From NCBI GenBank assembly GCA_964641395.1, contig CAZXKQ010000021.1:1-33339 (forward strand): DNA of 33,339 bases. Reading direction: 5' to 3'. Positions 7,323 through 14,550 of the stretch are shown piece by piece (positions within the stretch are counted from its first letter, which is position 1; each line of letters opens with the position of its first letter). The stretch is from CANQBR01 sp964641395 (lineage in GTDB: Bacteria > Bacillota > Negativicutes > Acidaminococcales > Acidaminococcaceae). The notes beneath the pieces are model-generated. The model saw nothing but the letters and a program-made list of their open reading frames with translations. It was not told the DNA's origin and searched no databases. The translations under genes and the position numbers were made by a program.

Positions 7323-7754
7323 ATGGAGGGTAAAAAATACATCGCGGCAGCCCTGCTGGCAGGCTTCGTCCTAGGCAGCAGCCAGGTTCCGGCCCAGGCA
7401 GCAGGCCTCTTAGGCAAGATCCTCACCGGCGGGGCTGTAGGGGCCGTCGTCAACTACTCCGCCTCTACCATCAACTCCGCCATTAACACCGTGCTAGCCC
7501 AAAACAACGTGGCCAGCACCTACGCTACCAAGGTGGTGCCCATTATCAGCATAGGGGACGGGAGCAGGGTGGGCGCCGCCCAGGTTTCCGGGCCTCAGGA
7601 ACAGATCGACCTCTGCCAGGCCGCCCTGCAGATCCAGCCAACCCTGCTAGGGGTGCGGTTCACCGCCCTCATACCTGTAGACAGGGTGGCCATCACCGAC
7701 TTTAGCCGGGTGCAGGGTGTGGGGGTCTCCGCCCAGATCGACATCAAGCTGTAA
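7323..7754 (+). CDS. small secreted protein of unknown function
   Basis: A 143-residue protein with a clear Sec signal peptide (GKKYIAAALLAGFVLGSS, with a likely cut after AQA near residue 26). A Gly/Ala-rich stretch (LLGKILTGGAVGAVV) follows, then a domain rich in beta strands ending in AQIDIKL. No catalytic motif was recognised. AAAGGAGG precedes the ATG at 7323. It lies 101 nt after the LysM gene without an obvious promoter of its own, so the two may share a transcript and both act at the envelope. Similar small exported proteins are, as far as I recall, common in Negativicutes without known function. Confidence 0.75.
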   Translation: MEGKKYIAAALLAGFVLGSSQVPAQAAGLLGKILTGGAVGAVVNYSASTINSAINTVLAQNNVASTYATKVVPIISIGDGSRVGAAQVSGPQEQIDLCQAALQIQPTLLGVRFTALIPVDRVAITDFSRVQGVGVSAQIDIKL

Positions 7755-7834
7755 GACCCACCGCTGACTGTCCCCTAGCGCCTCTAGGCTGCTAGGCACC
7801 GACAACGCCATCCACCTCCCTGCTGCCAAGGGCA

Positions 7835-7875
7835 GGCCGAGCAATTCGGCCACCCTGGCGGCGGGGCCTTTTTTT
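7835..7875 (+). terminator. candidate terminator after the secreted-protein gene
   Basis: GGCCGA (7835-7840) and TCGGCC (7846-7851) make a stem, and an overlapping GGCC / GGCC pairing reaches 7868. Seven T residues follow at 7869-7875. The exact fold is ambiguous. Confidence 0.55.
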
Positions 7876-7884
7876 ACCCATGAG

Positions 7885-7913
7885 AAAAACGGTAGGCCTA
7901 AGGCCTACCGTTT
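7885..7913 (-). terminator. terminator of the rubrerythrin operon
   Basis: AAACGGTAGGCC (7887-7898) and GGCCTACCGTTT (7902-7913) are perfect 12-bp arms with a 3-nt loop. On the minus strand the hairpin ends in TTTTT, matching termination of the rubrerythrin transcript. It may also act in the other direction between the two convergent units. Confidence 0.85.
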
Positions 7914-7987
7914 GCTGGTTACAGGATGCTATCTTCCCTCTTGCCCCAGCCTCCCGTCTTCCAGACTGGAGGGCCAGGAGCCTAAGC

Positions 7988-8533
7988 TTAATAATTGGCA
8001 GCGTTGATTTCGAAGAAGCTGCGGGGATGGGCGCAGACGGGGCAAACTTCCGGAGCGGCGGTGCCCACTACGATGTGGCCGCAGTTGCGGCACTCCCATA
8101 CCTTCACTTCGCTCTTGGCAAAAACCTCTGCCATTTCGATATTCTTCAGCAGGGCCCGATAGCGCTCTTCGTGGTGCTTCTCGATGGCGGCCACCAGGCG
8201 GAACCGATGGGCCAGCTCCTTGAACCCTTCTGCCTCAGCCGTCTTGGCAAAGCCTTCGTACATATCGGTCCACTCGTAGTTCTCCCCGGCGGCGGCGGCA
8301 GCCAGGTTCTCAGGGGTGTTCCCTATGCCCTTCAGCTCCTTCAGCCACAGCTTGGCATGCTCCTTCTCGTTGTCAGCCGTCTTGAGGAAGAGGGCGGCAA
8401 TCTGCTCATAGCCCTCCTTCTTGGCCACAGAGGCGAAGTAGGTGTACTTGTTCCTAGCCTGGGATTCCCCGGCAAAGGCGGCTTCTAGGTTTTTCTCAGT
8501 CTGGGTTCCGGCGTAGATGTTCTCCTTACTCAT
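7988..8533 (-). CDS. rbr: rubrerythrin
   Basis: A 181-residue peroxide-scavenging di-iron protein of the anaerobe oxidative-stress response. The ferritin-like domain spans residues 1-140, with ligands visible as Glu23 (FAGESQARNKY), Glu56 and His59 (DNEKEHAK), and Glu118/His121 (EKHHEER). The C-terminal rubredoxin domain has two CxxC pairs (ECRNCGH and VCPVCAHP, about residues 147-166). The start is the ATG at 8531-8533 with a GGAAGGAAG ribosome site; the frame is open further upstream but runs into the preceding gene. It follows the FMN protein gene by 29 nt, so the two form an operon. The rubredoxin-containing partner could donate electrons (inference). Confidence 0.95.
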   Translation of the reverse strand: MSKENIYAGTQTEKNLEAAFAGESQARNKYTYFASVAKKEGYEQIAALFLKTADNEKEHAKLWLKELKGIGNTPENLAAAAAGENYEWTDMYEGFAKTAEAEGFKELAHRFRLVAAIEKHHEERYRALLKNIEMAEVFAKSEVKVWECRNCGHIVVGTAAPEVCPVCAHPRSFFEINAANY

Positions 8534-8562
8534 GTTGCTTCCTTCCTTTCTCACGTCGGCAG

Positions 8563-9975
8563 CTACGGGAGCCGCACACTCTGGCCGGCATGGGCAATGC
8601 CTAGGTAGCGGGCCATGGCCTCGTCGGTGGTAACTAGATCGGCTGCAGACAGCTGCCGGAGGGAGGAGTGGCCGCTGATCCTGGCGAAGGTCCGCAGTTC
8701 CGCCAGGCACACCTGCAGGTAGTTGGCTACCCGCTGGGCTCCCACCTCCACCTTGAGCCTAGCCCGCAGCTGAGGATCCTGGGTGGCTATCCCTACCGGG
8801 CAGCGGCCGCTGCCGCAGATGCGGTACTGTTGGCAGCCCAGGGCCATCATGGCGGCACTGGCGACGGCCACCGCGTCTGCCCCTAGGGCCAGGGCCTTGG
8901 CGAAGTCGGCAGAGACCCTCAGGCCGCCGGTGATCACCAGGTCCAGATCGGCATGGGCCGCGTCCAGGTACTTCCTAGCCCTGGCCAGGGCGTAGATGGT
9001 GGGAACGGTGGTAGCCTCCCGTAGGAAGAAGGGGCTGGAGCCGGTAGCGCCGCCCCGGCCGTCCAGGGTGACGAAGTCGGCCTGGGCGTAGAGGACCACC
9101 GCCAGGTCTTCCTCGATGTGGCCGGCGGCCAGCTTCACCCCGATGGGGCGGCCGCCAGAGCGCCGCCGCAGCATGGCCACCATCTCTTTCAGATCCTCCG
9201 GGGAGTTCAGCTCCGGGAACTTGCTGGGGCTTTGTACGTCCTCCCCCTGCTTCTTTCCCCGTAGGGCGGCGATCTCTGCCGTCACCTTCTCCCCTGGCAG
9301 GTGGCCGCCCATGCCGGGCTTGGTCCCCTGGCCGATCTTGATCTCGATGGCGTCTACGGCTTGCAGGTTGGCATCGCTCACCCCGTACTTGTTAGGCACG
9401 TACTCAAAGATGTACTTGTAGGCGGCTGCCTTTTCCTCCGGCAGGATGCCTCCCTCGCCGCTACAGGTGGCGGTTCGGGCCAAGGCCGCGCCCTGGGCCA
9501 GGGCCAGCTTGGCCTCCTTGGAGAGGGCGCCGAAGGACATGTGGGAGATGAAGATGGGGCTCTCCATGACCAGGGGCCGGGCGGCGTGCCTGCCGATAAC
9601 CGTCCTGGTGTCTACCTCCGCCCCGTCGTCCAGGGGCAGACGGCCCAACTGGGCCCCTAGCAGCAGGATATCCTCCCACTTAGGCAGGGGCAGCTGGGTG
9701 CCCATGGCGCTGCTGAGGGATCTGCCGCTGGTGGCCATCTGGTGGATCTCCCCCATGTAGCGGCACTCCGGATCCTCCCTGGCGTAGGCGGCCTCGTAGG
9801 CCAACTCCCCCTCTGTCAGGGGGGCCGGCCGCTGAGGCTTCTCCTTCTCTTCCACCAGCACGAACTTAGACAGCGGCTGTTGGCAGAGGGGGCAGGCCTT
9901 AAGGGCCGAAAGGGGCCGCCCCTCCTTTTCCTCATCGTAGGTGTAGCCGCAGATACTGCAACGGTAAACTGCCAT
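8563..9975 (-). CDS. rubredoxin-fused glutamate-synthase-like FMN protein
   Basis: A 470-residue protein. An N-terminal rubredoxin-like domain (CSICGYTYDEE to CPLC, residues 6-31) is joined to a glutamate synthase central/FMN-type barrel. Key segments are SPIFISHMSFGALSKEAK, KIGQGTKPGMGGHLPGEK and ITGGLRVSADFAKALALGAD. The Fe-S signature is CGSGRCPVGIATQD. There is no glutaminase domain, so it is not a complete glutamate synthase. Stand-alone proteins of this type are frequent in anaerobes and usually lack an assigned reaction. Placement directly before rubrerythrin, plus the rubredoxin domain, suggests an electron-transfer partner in oxygen or peroxide reduction (inference). GGAGGAGG precedes the ATG. 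Confidence 0.88.
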   Translation of the reverse strand: MAVYRCSICGYTYDEEKEGRPLSALKACPLCQQPLSKFVLVEEKEKPQRPAPLTEGELAYEAAYAREDPECRYMGEIHQMATSGRSLSSAMGTQLPLPKWEDILLLGAQLGRLPLDDGAEVDTRTVIGRHAARPLVMESPIFISHMSFGALSKEAKLALAQGAALARTATCSGEGGILPEEKAAAYKYIFEYVPNKYGVSDANLQAVDAIEIKIGQGTKPGMGGHLPGEKVTAEIAALRGKKQGEDVQSPSKFPELNSPEDLKEMVAMLRRRSGGRPIGVKLAAGHIEEDLAVVLYAQADFVTLDGRGGATGSSPFFLREATTVPTIYALARARKYLDAAHADLDLVITGGLRVSADFAKALALGADAVAVASAAMMALGCQQYRICGSGRCPVGIATQDPQLRARLKVEVGAQRVANYLQVCLAELRTFARISGHSSLRQLSAADLVTTDEAMARYLGIAHAGQSVRLP

Positions 9976-10078
9976 AACCTCCTCCTTCGCTACGGATTTT
10001 GCTAAAGTTACCTTAGCCGGGAAGCGGGGCCGCCACAGCGAACTGCTACGGCCTCTGACCCTGTAAACTACTCCCCAG

Positions 10079-10100
10079 AGAGGGCTGCCTCCTGCCCTCT
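10079..10100 (-). promoter_or_regulatory. hairpin in the 5' leader of the FMN protein / rbr operon
   Basis: AGAGGGC (10079-10085) and GCCCTCT (10094-10100) form 7-bp inverted arms with an 8-nt spacer. They lie right at and after the expected transcription start, so this may be an operator or a stabilising leader hairpin. Confidence 0.5.
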
Positions 10101-10106
10101 AAGACC

Positions 10107-10135
10107 ATCTTACAGGAAGAGGGGCCGCTTGTCAA
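10107..10135 (-). promoter_or_regulatory. promoter of the FMN protein / rubrerythrin operon
   Basis: On the minus strand, TTGACA (10130-10135) and TAAGAT (10107-10112) are exactly 17 nt apart. Expected start near 10100, giving a leader of about 125 nt. Confidence 0.8.
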
Positions 10136-10141
10136 TAATAA

Positions 10142-10501
10142 TTATTGATAACTACCTCCGTCCTGGCCGACGATCTTGTCCGGTATGGCGATGGAAAAGT
10201 GGATCACCAGCTCTGGATAGCCTGCCACAGGCAGCCAGCCTCTGATCTTGCCGGTGAAGGTGCGGTCGTACTGGGCCGTCTTGGTCTTTAAGGCGGCGTT
10301 CTTCAGACAGCCCCGGTGCCTTTCCGGACTCTGGCGCAGGGCGCAGATCTCCCCCACCACCATGCCCTGGCGGGCGGCGTAGGGGTTGACGGCGACGGTA
10401 TGGTTGGTGCTGTCGATGATGCGGGCCGCCCCGGGAAAGCTGTCCCAGGTCAGGTGGAAGGCCTGCACCAGTTCCTCGTAGTCTTTCTCTGCAGTAGTCA
10501 T
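10142..10501 (-). CDS. small protein of unknown function, PAS-like
   Basis: A 119-residue soluble protein without membrane segment or signal. A segment around residues 20-50 (SFPGAARIIDSTNHTVAVNP) resembles the start of a PAS sensor domain. Cys53, His62 and Cys65 (EICALRQSPERHRGCLKN) could bind a metal or cofactor. This is a similarity by eye, not a family assignment. It ends only a few bases upstream of the -35 of the rubrerythrin operon promoter and has its own possible extended -10 promoter, so it may be a small sensor linked to the redox genes, or unrelated. A good ribosome site (GGAGGTTG) lies just before the ATG. Confidence 0.7.
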   Translation of the reverse strand: MTTAEKDYEELVQAFHLTWDSFPGAARIIDSTNHTVAVNPYAARQGMVVGEICALRQSPERHRGCLKNAALKTKTAQYDRTFTGKIRGWLPVAGYPELVIHFSIAIPDKIVGQDGGSYQ

Positions 10502-10579
10502 TTTACAACCTCCTCAATGCTTGGCGCTTAGCCGCTTAATACGAGCCTGCTCCAGGAACAGGCCCTCTGGCGGCCGGGT

Positions 10580-10588
10580 AATATAGCA
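10580..10588 (-). promoter_or_regulatory. possible extended -10 of the small PAS-like gene
   Basis: TATATT (10580-10585) has TG one base upstream on the minus strand. No convincing -35 is present at 17 nt, so this is tentative. Confidence 0.35.
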
Positions 10589-10593
10589 GATAG

Positions 10594-10621
10594 AAACAAA
10601 GGCCGGCCTGGAAGGCCGGCC
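10594..10621 (-). terminator. terminator of the ABC transporter operon
   Basis: GGCCGGCCT (10601-10609) and AGGCCGGCC (10613-10621) form a 9-bp stem with a 3-nt loop. On the minus strand it is followed by TTTGTTT. It lies 18 nt after the ATPase stop. Confidence 0.8.
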
Positions 10622-10638
10622 GCAAGCTTCGCCCCTGT

Positions 10639-11433
10639 TCAGCCTAGCAGCAAGCGGTCGCTGTCTAACACGTCGCCGCTGGCCTGCTCGAACATGGCCA
10701 AGAGGTCGGGAATGCCTAGGTGCCGCTTCTCCTCCCCCGCCACGTCGATGATGATGCGTCCGTTGTGGAGCATGATCAGCCGGTTGCCCAGGCGCAGGGC
10801 GTCCCGCATGTTGTGGGTGACCATCAGGGTGGTGAGCCTGTCCCTCTCCACCAGCTCCTTGGTCAGGGCCAGCACCTGCTCCGCCGTCTTAGGATCCAGG
10901 GCCGCCGTGTGCTCATCTAAGAGCAGCAGCTTAGGCTTCTTAATGGTGGCCATCAGCAGGGTGAGGGCCTGGCGCTGGCCGCCGCTCAGCAGGCCTACCT
11001 TGGCCGTCATCCTCTCCTCCAGCCCCAGGTGCAGCTCCTGCAGCAGGTTATAGAAGTAATCGTGCTTGTCCTTGCTGTAGCTCCACCTTAGGCCGGGGGT
11101 CTGCCCTCTGCGGCTGGCGATGGCCAGGTTCTCCTCTATCATCATCCCTGCCGCCGTGCCCAGCATCGGATCCTGGAAGACCCGGCCGATGTAGCGGGCC
11201 CGCTTGTGCTCCGGCTCCTTGGTGATGTCCACCCCGTCGATGCTGATCCGGCCGCAGTCCACCGGCCACAGCCCTGCTATGGCGTTGAGCAGGGTGGACT
11301 TGCCGGCCCCATTGCCGCCGATCACCGTGACGAAGTCCCCTGGCGCCAGCTGCAGGGAGAGGTCCGTAAGGGCCTTTTTTTCGTTAATGGTGCCGGGAAA
11401 GAAGGTTTTAGCTATTTTCTCTACCTGTAACAT
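10639..11433 (-). CDS. ABC transporter ATP-binding protein, TrpZ/COG1101 type
   Basis: A 264-residue ATPase with Walker A GGNGAGKST (about residues 38-46), Q-loop FQDPMLGT, ABC signature LSGGQRQALTLL, Walker B KLLLLDEHTAALD and the switch His in MVTHNMRDAL. The DEHTAALDPK form is typical of COG1101 ATPases that serve importers of the TrpXYZ-like group. It starts one base after the stop of the permease gene, so translation is coupled. It energises import of the ligand caught by the lipoprotein encoded first in the operon. Confidence 0.93.
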   Translation of the reverse strand: MLQVEKIAKTFFPGTINEKKALTDLSLQLAPGDFVTVIGGNGAGKSTLLNAIAGLWPVDCGRISIDGVDITKEPEHKRARYIGRVFQDPMLGTAAGMMIEENLAIASRRGQTPGLRWSYSKDKHDYFYNLLQELHLGLEERMTAKVGLLSGGQRQALTLLMATIKKPKLLLLDEHTAALDPKTAEQVLALTKELVERDRLTTLMVTHNMRDALRLGNRLIMLHNGRIIIDVAGEEKRHLGIPDLLAMFEQASGDVLDSDRLLLG

Positions 11434-11434
11434 C

Positions 11435-12319
11435 CTAGCGCCTCCCCTTCCCCCAGCCGGTCTTCTCCTTCAACAGGGGCAGGGCCAGGGCCAGGGCCAC
11501 CAGGATGGAGGTGAAGAGCTTTAAATCATTAGGGGGCATGCCTAGGTACAGCACCAAGGCGATGACCAGGCGGTAGACCACGCTGCCCAGCACCACGGAA
11601 AGCAGGCTGTTCCAGAAGGTCCTGGTGCCGAAGAGCACCTCGCCGATGATGACGCTGGCCAGGCCGATGACGATGGTGCCGGTGCCCATGCCTACGTCGG
11701 CAAAGCCGTTGCTCTGGGCCACCAAGGCCCCGGAAAGGGCCACTAGGGCGTTGGAGATGAGCAGGCCTAGGATGATGGTCACGTCCGTGTTCACCCCCTG
11801 GGCCCGGATCATCTGCTGGTTAAAGCCGGTGGCCCGGATGGCGGCGCCGATCTCCGTCCCGAAGAACCAGTAGGTGCAGGCGCAGAGGAGGACCACTACC
11901 GCCAGGCCCACCACCAGGGTGGTCTGGGCCATGTTCAGCCCCAGCAGCTCCTTGGCCAGGGTGAAGGTAGTGTCCGTCCCTAAGAGGGAGAGGTTGGCCT
12001 TCCCCATCACCCGCAGGTTCACCGAGTAGAGGGCTATCATGGTGAGGATGCCTGCCAAGAGGGCAGGTATCTTCATCTTAGTGTGCAAAAGGCCGGTGGC
12101 CACCCCTGCCAGCATGCCTAACAGGGCCGCCAGGGCGAAGGAGGCCAGGGGGCCGTAGCCAGCGCTCAGCATGGCAGCCGCCACTGCCGCCCCCAGGGGA
12201 AAGCTCCCCTCCACCGTCAGATCCGCTATGTCCAGCACCCGGAAAGTTATATAAACCCCTAGAGCCATCACCGCCCATAACAGGCCTTGGGCGATGGTGG
12301 GCACCAATACGCTCAGCAT
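11435..12319 (-). CDS. ABC transporter permease, COG4120 type
   Basis: A 294-residue integral membrane protein with about eight hydrophobic segments throughout. The segment AVAAAMLSAGYGPLASFALA and the start MLSVLVPTIAQGLLWAVMAL are characteristic of the branched-chain/ribose-like permease superfamily branch paired with COG2984 binding proteins. It lies 27 nt after the binding-protein gene and one base before the ATPase gene. There is a single permease gene, so the channel is probably a homodimer. In other Firmicutes such systems are linked to tryptophan or tyrosine uptake (family knowledge); no direct specificity evidence is present here. Confidence 0.92.
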   Translation of the reverse strand: MLSVLVPTIAQGLLWAVMALGVYITFRVLDIADLTVEGSFPLGAAVAAAMLSAGYGPLASFALAALLGMLAGVATGLLHTKMKIPALLAGILTMIALYSVNLRVMGKANLSLLGTDTTFTLAKELLGLNMAQTTLVVGLAVVVLLCACTYWFFGTEIGAAIRATGFNQQMIRAQGVNTDVTIILGLLISNALVALSGALVAQSNGFADVGMGTGTIVIGLASVIIGEVLFGTRTFWNSLLSVVLGSVVYRLVIALVLYLGMPPNDLKLFTSILVALALALPLLKEKTGWGKGRR

Positions 12320-12346
12320 AAACTAACAAATCCTCTCTGGCAGGCC

Positions 12347-13357
12347 CTACTCCACCATGTCCGCTTCCTTGGTCAGGGCCTCCGGCAGCTGCAAGCCTAG
12401 CAGCTTGGCCTCCTTGCCGTTGATGGTGACCTTGAAGTCCTTCTGGGCCTGGATGGCCATCTCCGCCGGCTTGGCCTTGCCTGCCAGGATGGCTGCCGCC
12501 ATCTCCCCGGTCTGCACTCCCAGCCGGTAGTAGTCTATCCCCAGGGTGGCCAGGCCCCCTGCCCGCACCATGCCTGCCTCGCCACAGATAACCGGCAGCT
12601 TGGCCTCTCTGGTGACCATGGCCAGGGTGGGCATGGCCGAGGCCAGCACGTTGTCCGTAGGCACGTAGACGGCGTCTACCTGGCCCACCAAGCTGCGGGC
12701 CGCCTGCTGGATGTCGTTGACGCTGGACACGGTGGCTTCCTTCACTGCCACCTGCTTCTTAGCGGCGGCCGCCTTCATCAGCTCGGCCTGCAGCTGGGAG
12801 TTCACCTCGCTGGAGCAGTAGATGAGGCCTACCGTCTTGGCCTGGGGCACGATGCGCAGCAGCAGGTCCAGCTGCTCCGCCACCGGGTTCATGTCCGTAG
12901 TGCCGGTGATGTTGGTGCCGGGCTTGGCCACATCCTTCACCAGCTTGGCCACCTTGTAATCGGTAACCGCCGTAGCCACGATGCTGATCTCCCCTGTGGC
13001 ATTGGCCATGGCCTGGGCCGCCGGGGTGGCGATGGCGCAGATCAGATCCACCTTGTTGTTGACGAAGCGGTGGGCGATATTCTGCAGATTCGATTGGTCG
13101 GCCTGGGCATTGTGGCGGTCGAAGCTCACGTTCTTGCCCTCCACGAAGCCGTTCCTGGCCAGGCCCTCCACGAAGCCCTTGGCCGCAGCGTCCAAGGCCT
13201 CATGCTCCACTAGCTGCACTATGCCTACCTGCTTCACAGCCGTCTGCTTAGGTTGCTCCGGCTTAGCTGAACTACCGCAGCCGAGAAGGCCTGCCAGCAG
13301 GGCCGCTGCCGCCAGGGCCAGGGCCCCTGTCAGTATTTTTTTGCTAGGGACTAACAT
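12347..13357 (-). CDS. ABC transporter substrate-binding lipoprotein, TrpX/COG2984 type
   Basis: A 336-residue exported lipoprotein. A lysine-containing hydrophobic signal peptide ends in the lipobox LLGC (Cys27), followed by a Ser/Lys/Pro-rich linker. The mature part has the two-lobed periplasmic-binding fold of the ABC_sub_bind family, with motifs GIVQLVEHEALDAAAKGFVE, TDMNPVAEQLDLL and AVYVPTDNVLASAMP. It is the first gene of the import operon. The ATG at 13355-13357 has GGAAGGATGG upstream. The ligand is unknown; aromatic amino acids are the leading guess from relatives. No T-box or riboswitch fold fits in its short leader, so control is probably at the palindrome over the start site. Confidence 0.92.
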   Translation of the reverse strand: MLVPSKKILTGALALAAAALLAGLLGCGSSAKPEQPKQTAVKQVGIVQLVEHEALDAAAKGFVEGLARNGFVEGKNVSFDRHNAQADQSNLQNIAHRFVNNKVDLICAIATPAAQAMANATGEISIVATAVTDYKVAKLVKDVAKPGTNITGTTDMNPVAEQLDLLLRIVPQAKTVGLIYCSSEVNSQLQAELMKAAAAKKQVAVKEATVSSVNDIQQAARSLVGQVDAVYVPTDNVLASAMPTLAMVTREAKLPVICGEAGMVRAGGLATLGIDYYRLGVQTGEMAAAILAGKAKPAEMAIQAQKDFKVTINGKEAKLLGLQLPEALTKEADMVE

Positions 13358-13384
13358 ATGCTACCATCCTTCCATCTTCCAGGG

Positions 13385-13401
13385 TACGCAAATTTTGCGT
13401 A
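13385..13401. promoter_or_regulatory. 17-bp perfect palindrome at the ABC operon start site
   Basis: TACGCAAA and TTTGCGTA are 8-bp arms around a single T. It sits immediately downstream of the -10, where a bound repressor would block transcription. The regulator is not identified. Confidence 0.7.
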
Positions 13402-13408
13402 TATTTAT

Positions 13409-13437
13409 ATTGTAGTGTTTTGCCGGCCTTTTGTAAA
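13409..13437 (-). promoter_or_regulatory. promoter of the ABC transporter operon
   Basis: On the minus strand, TTTACA (13432-13437) and TACAAT (13409-13414) are separated by 17 nt. Each hexamer matches the consensus at five of six positions. The leader to the ATG is about 45 nt. Confidence 0.78.
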
Positions 13438-13520
13438 CAGATTTCTTAGTGCCGGCCTTATTATTCCCCCTCTAGGGCCTATATCTTCCCCTGCTCTTTA
13501 CTTTTCCCCTGCCTTTGATG

Positions 13521-13526
13521 TAAAAT
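13521..13526 (+). promoter_or_regulatory. weak candidate -10 for the yybS-gdpP-rplI-dnaB operon
   Basis: TAAAAT at 13521-13526 with a poor -35 (TTACTT at 13498-13503, 17-nt spacing). Plausible by position only. Confidence 0.35.
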
Positions 13527-13558
13527 AGGGCTATAGAGCGTCTGAAGGAGGTGTCACC

Positions 13559-14518
13559 TTGTTCCGCACCACCTCTGCCATGGTAGAGGCCGGCATCCTG
13601 GCCGCCATCGCCGTGGTTATGTCCCTCATCGGCGTCTACGTGCCGGTGCTAGGCACCCTGATCAACTTCGTCTGGCCCCTGCCCATCGTGGTCTGCGGCT
13701 GCCGCCACGGCCTGCGCTACAGCGTGATGGCCCTCTTGGTGTCCGCCGTGCTCATCGCCGCCGTCATCAGCCCCATCCAAGCCTTCTTCCTCTGCGCCAT
13801 CTTCGGCGTCATGGGCCTCATCCTGGGGGAGTGTATGCGCCGCCACCTGCCCCCTTTGCGGCTGATGTTCTTCGGCTCCTTAGGGGCGGGCCTGGCCTTC
13901 GTCATCAACATCGCCCTCTGCTTCCTGGTGCTGGGCGTCAACCCTATCGAAATGATCTTCAGCTCCTTTAACGACAGCCTCAGCTTCGTAGAGGAGTTTT
14001 ACCGCTCCCACAACTTCAGCTCGGAGCAGGTCCAGGCCTCCTTAAATAATTACAAGGACATGCTGCGGCTGATGCGCATCATCATGCCTGCCGCCTTCCT
14101 CCTCAGCGCCCCCTGCTTCGCCTTTATCAACTACCAGGCCGCCAAGGCCATCATGGTCAAGCTGGGGGACAGCTTCCCTCCCTTCCCGCCCTTCCGCAAC
14201 CTGGTGGTCCCTACCTGGGTCCTCTATCCCTTCGTCCTCTCCCTCTTCGCCGTCACCTACTTCTACCGGGAGGGGCAGCAGGGCTGGCCCTATCTGCTGG
14301 CAGTCAACATACAGACCCTCACCAGCTTCCTCCTCCTCTTCCAGGCCATCGTCCTCCTCTACTGGTACTGCCAGACTAAGGGCAAGCCTACCTGGTGGGC
14401 CAACCTGGGCACCTGCCTGGTGCTCTTCGTGCCCATCCTGGGCCAGCTGATGATCTGCCTGGGGGCCTTCGACATGGTGGCGGACTTTCGCAAGCTGCGC
14501 CACCGCCAGAAGGACTGA
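13559..14518 (+). CDS. YybS-like DUF2232 membrane protein
   Basis: A 319-residue polytopic membrane protein with about eight hydrophobic helices. Most of residues 8-130 and 175-305 are membrane-embedded, with a soluble stretch at about 135-170 (SFNDSLSFVEEFYRSHNFSS). The family (DUF2232, YybS) is found next to gdpP and rplI in Bacillus and many Firmicutes, and the same order occurs here. Its function is unknown. The start is TTG at 13559, 7 nt after AAGGAGG (13545-13551); no other start has such a site. It is followed 32 nt later by gdpP. Confidence 0.88.
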   Translation: MFRTTSAMVEAGILAAIAVVMSLIGVYVPVLGTLINFVWPLPIVVCGCRHGLRYSVMALLVSAVLIAAVISPIQAFFLCAIFGVMGLILGECMRRHLPPLRLMFFGSLGAGLAFVINIALCFLVLGVNPIEMIFSSFNDSLSFVEEFYRSHNFSSEQVQASLNNYKDMLRLMRIIMPAAFLLSAPCFAFINYQAAKAIMVKLGDSFPPFPPFRNLVVPTWVLYPFVLSLFAVTYFYREGQQGWPYLLAVNIQTLTSFLLLFQAIVLLYWYCQTKGKPTWWANLGTCLVLFVPILGQLMICLGAFDMVADFRKLRHRQKD

Positions 14519-14550
14519 CTGTCCATCCGCCTAAAGCTCGAGGTGTTACC

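Noticed and set aside
8534..8710. Longer rubrerythrin frame
   Set aside because: The extension overlaps the FMN protein gene and is not rubrerythrin-like; the start at 8533 gives the canonical length.
13358..13558. T-box or riboswitch before the TrpX-like gene
   Set aside because: The leader from the predicted start to the ATG is about 45 nt, too short for a T-box, and no T-box conserved sequence was seen.
14395..14550. Earlier in-frame start for gdpP
   Set aside because: It lies inside the upstream membrane-protein gene, has no ribosome site, and adds residues unlike the family; the ATG at 14551 has GAGGTG at good spacing.
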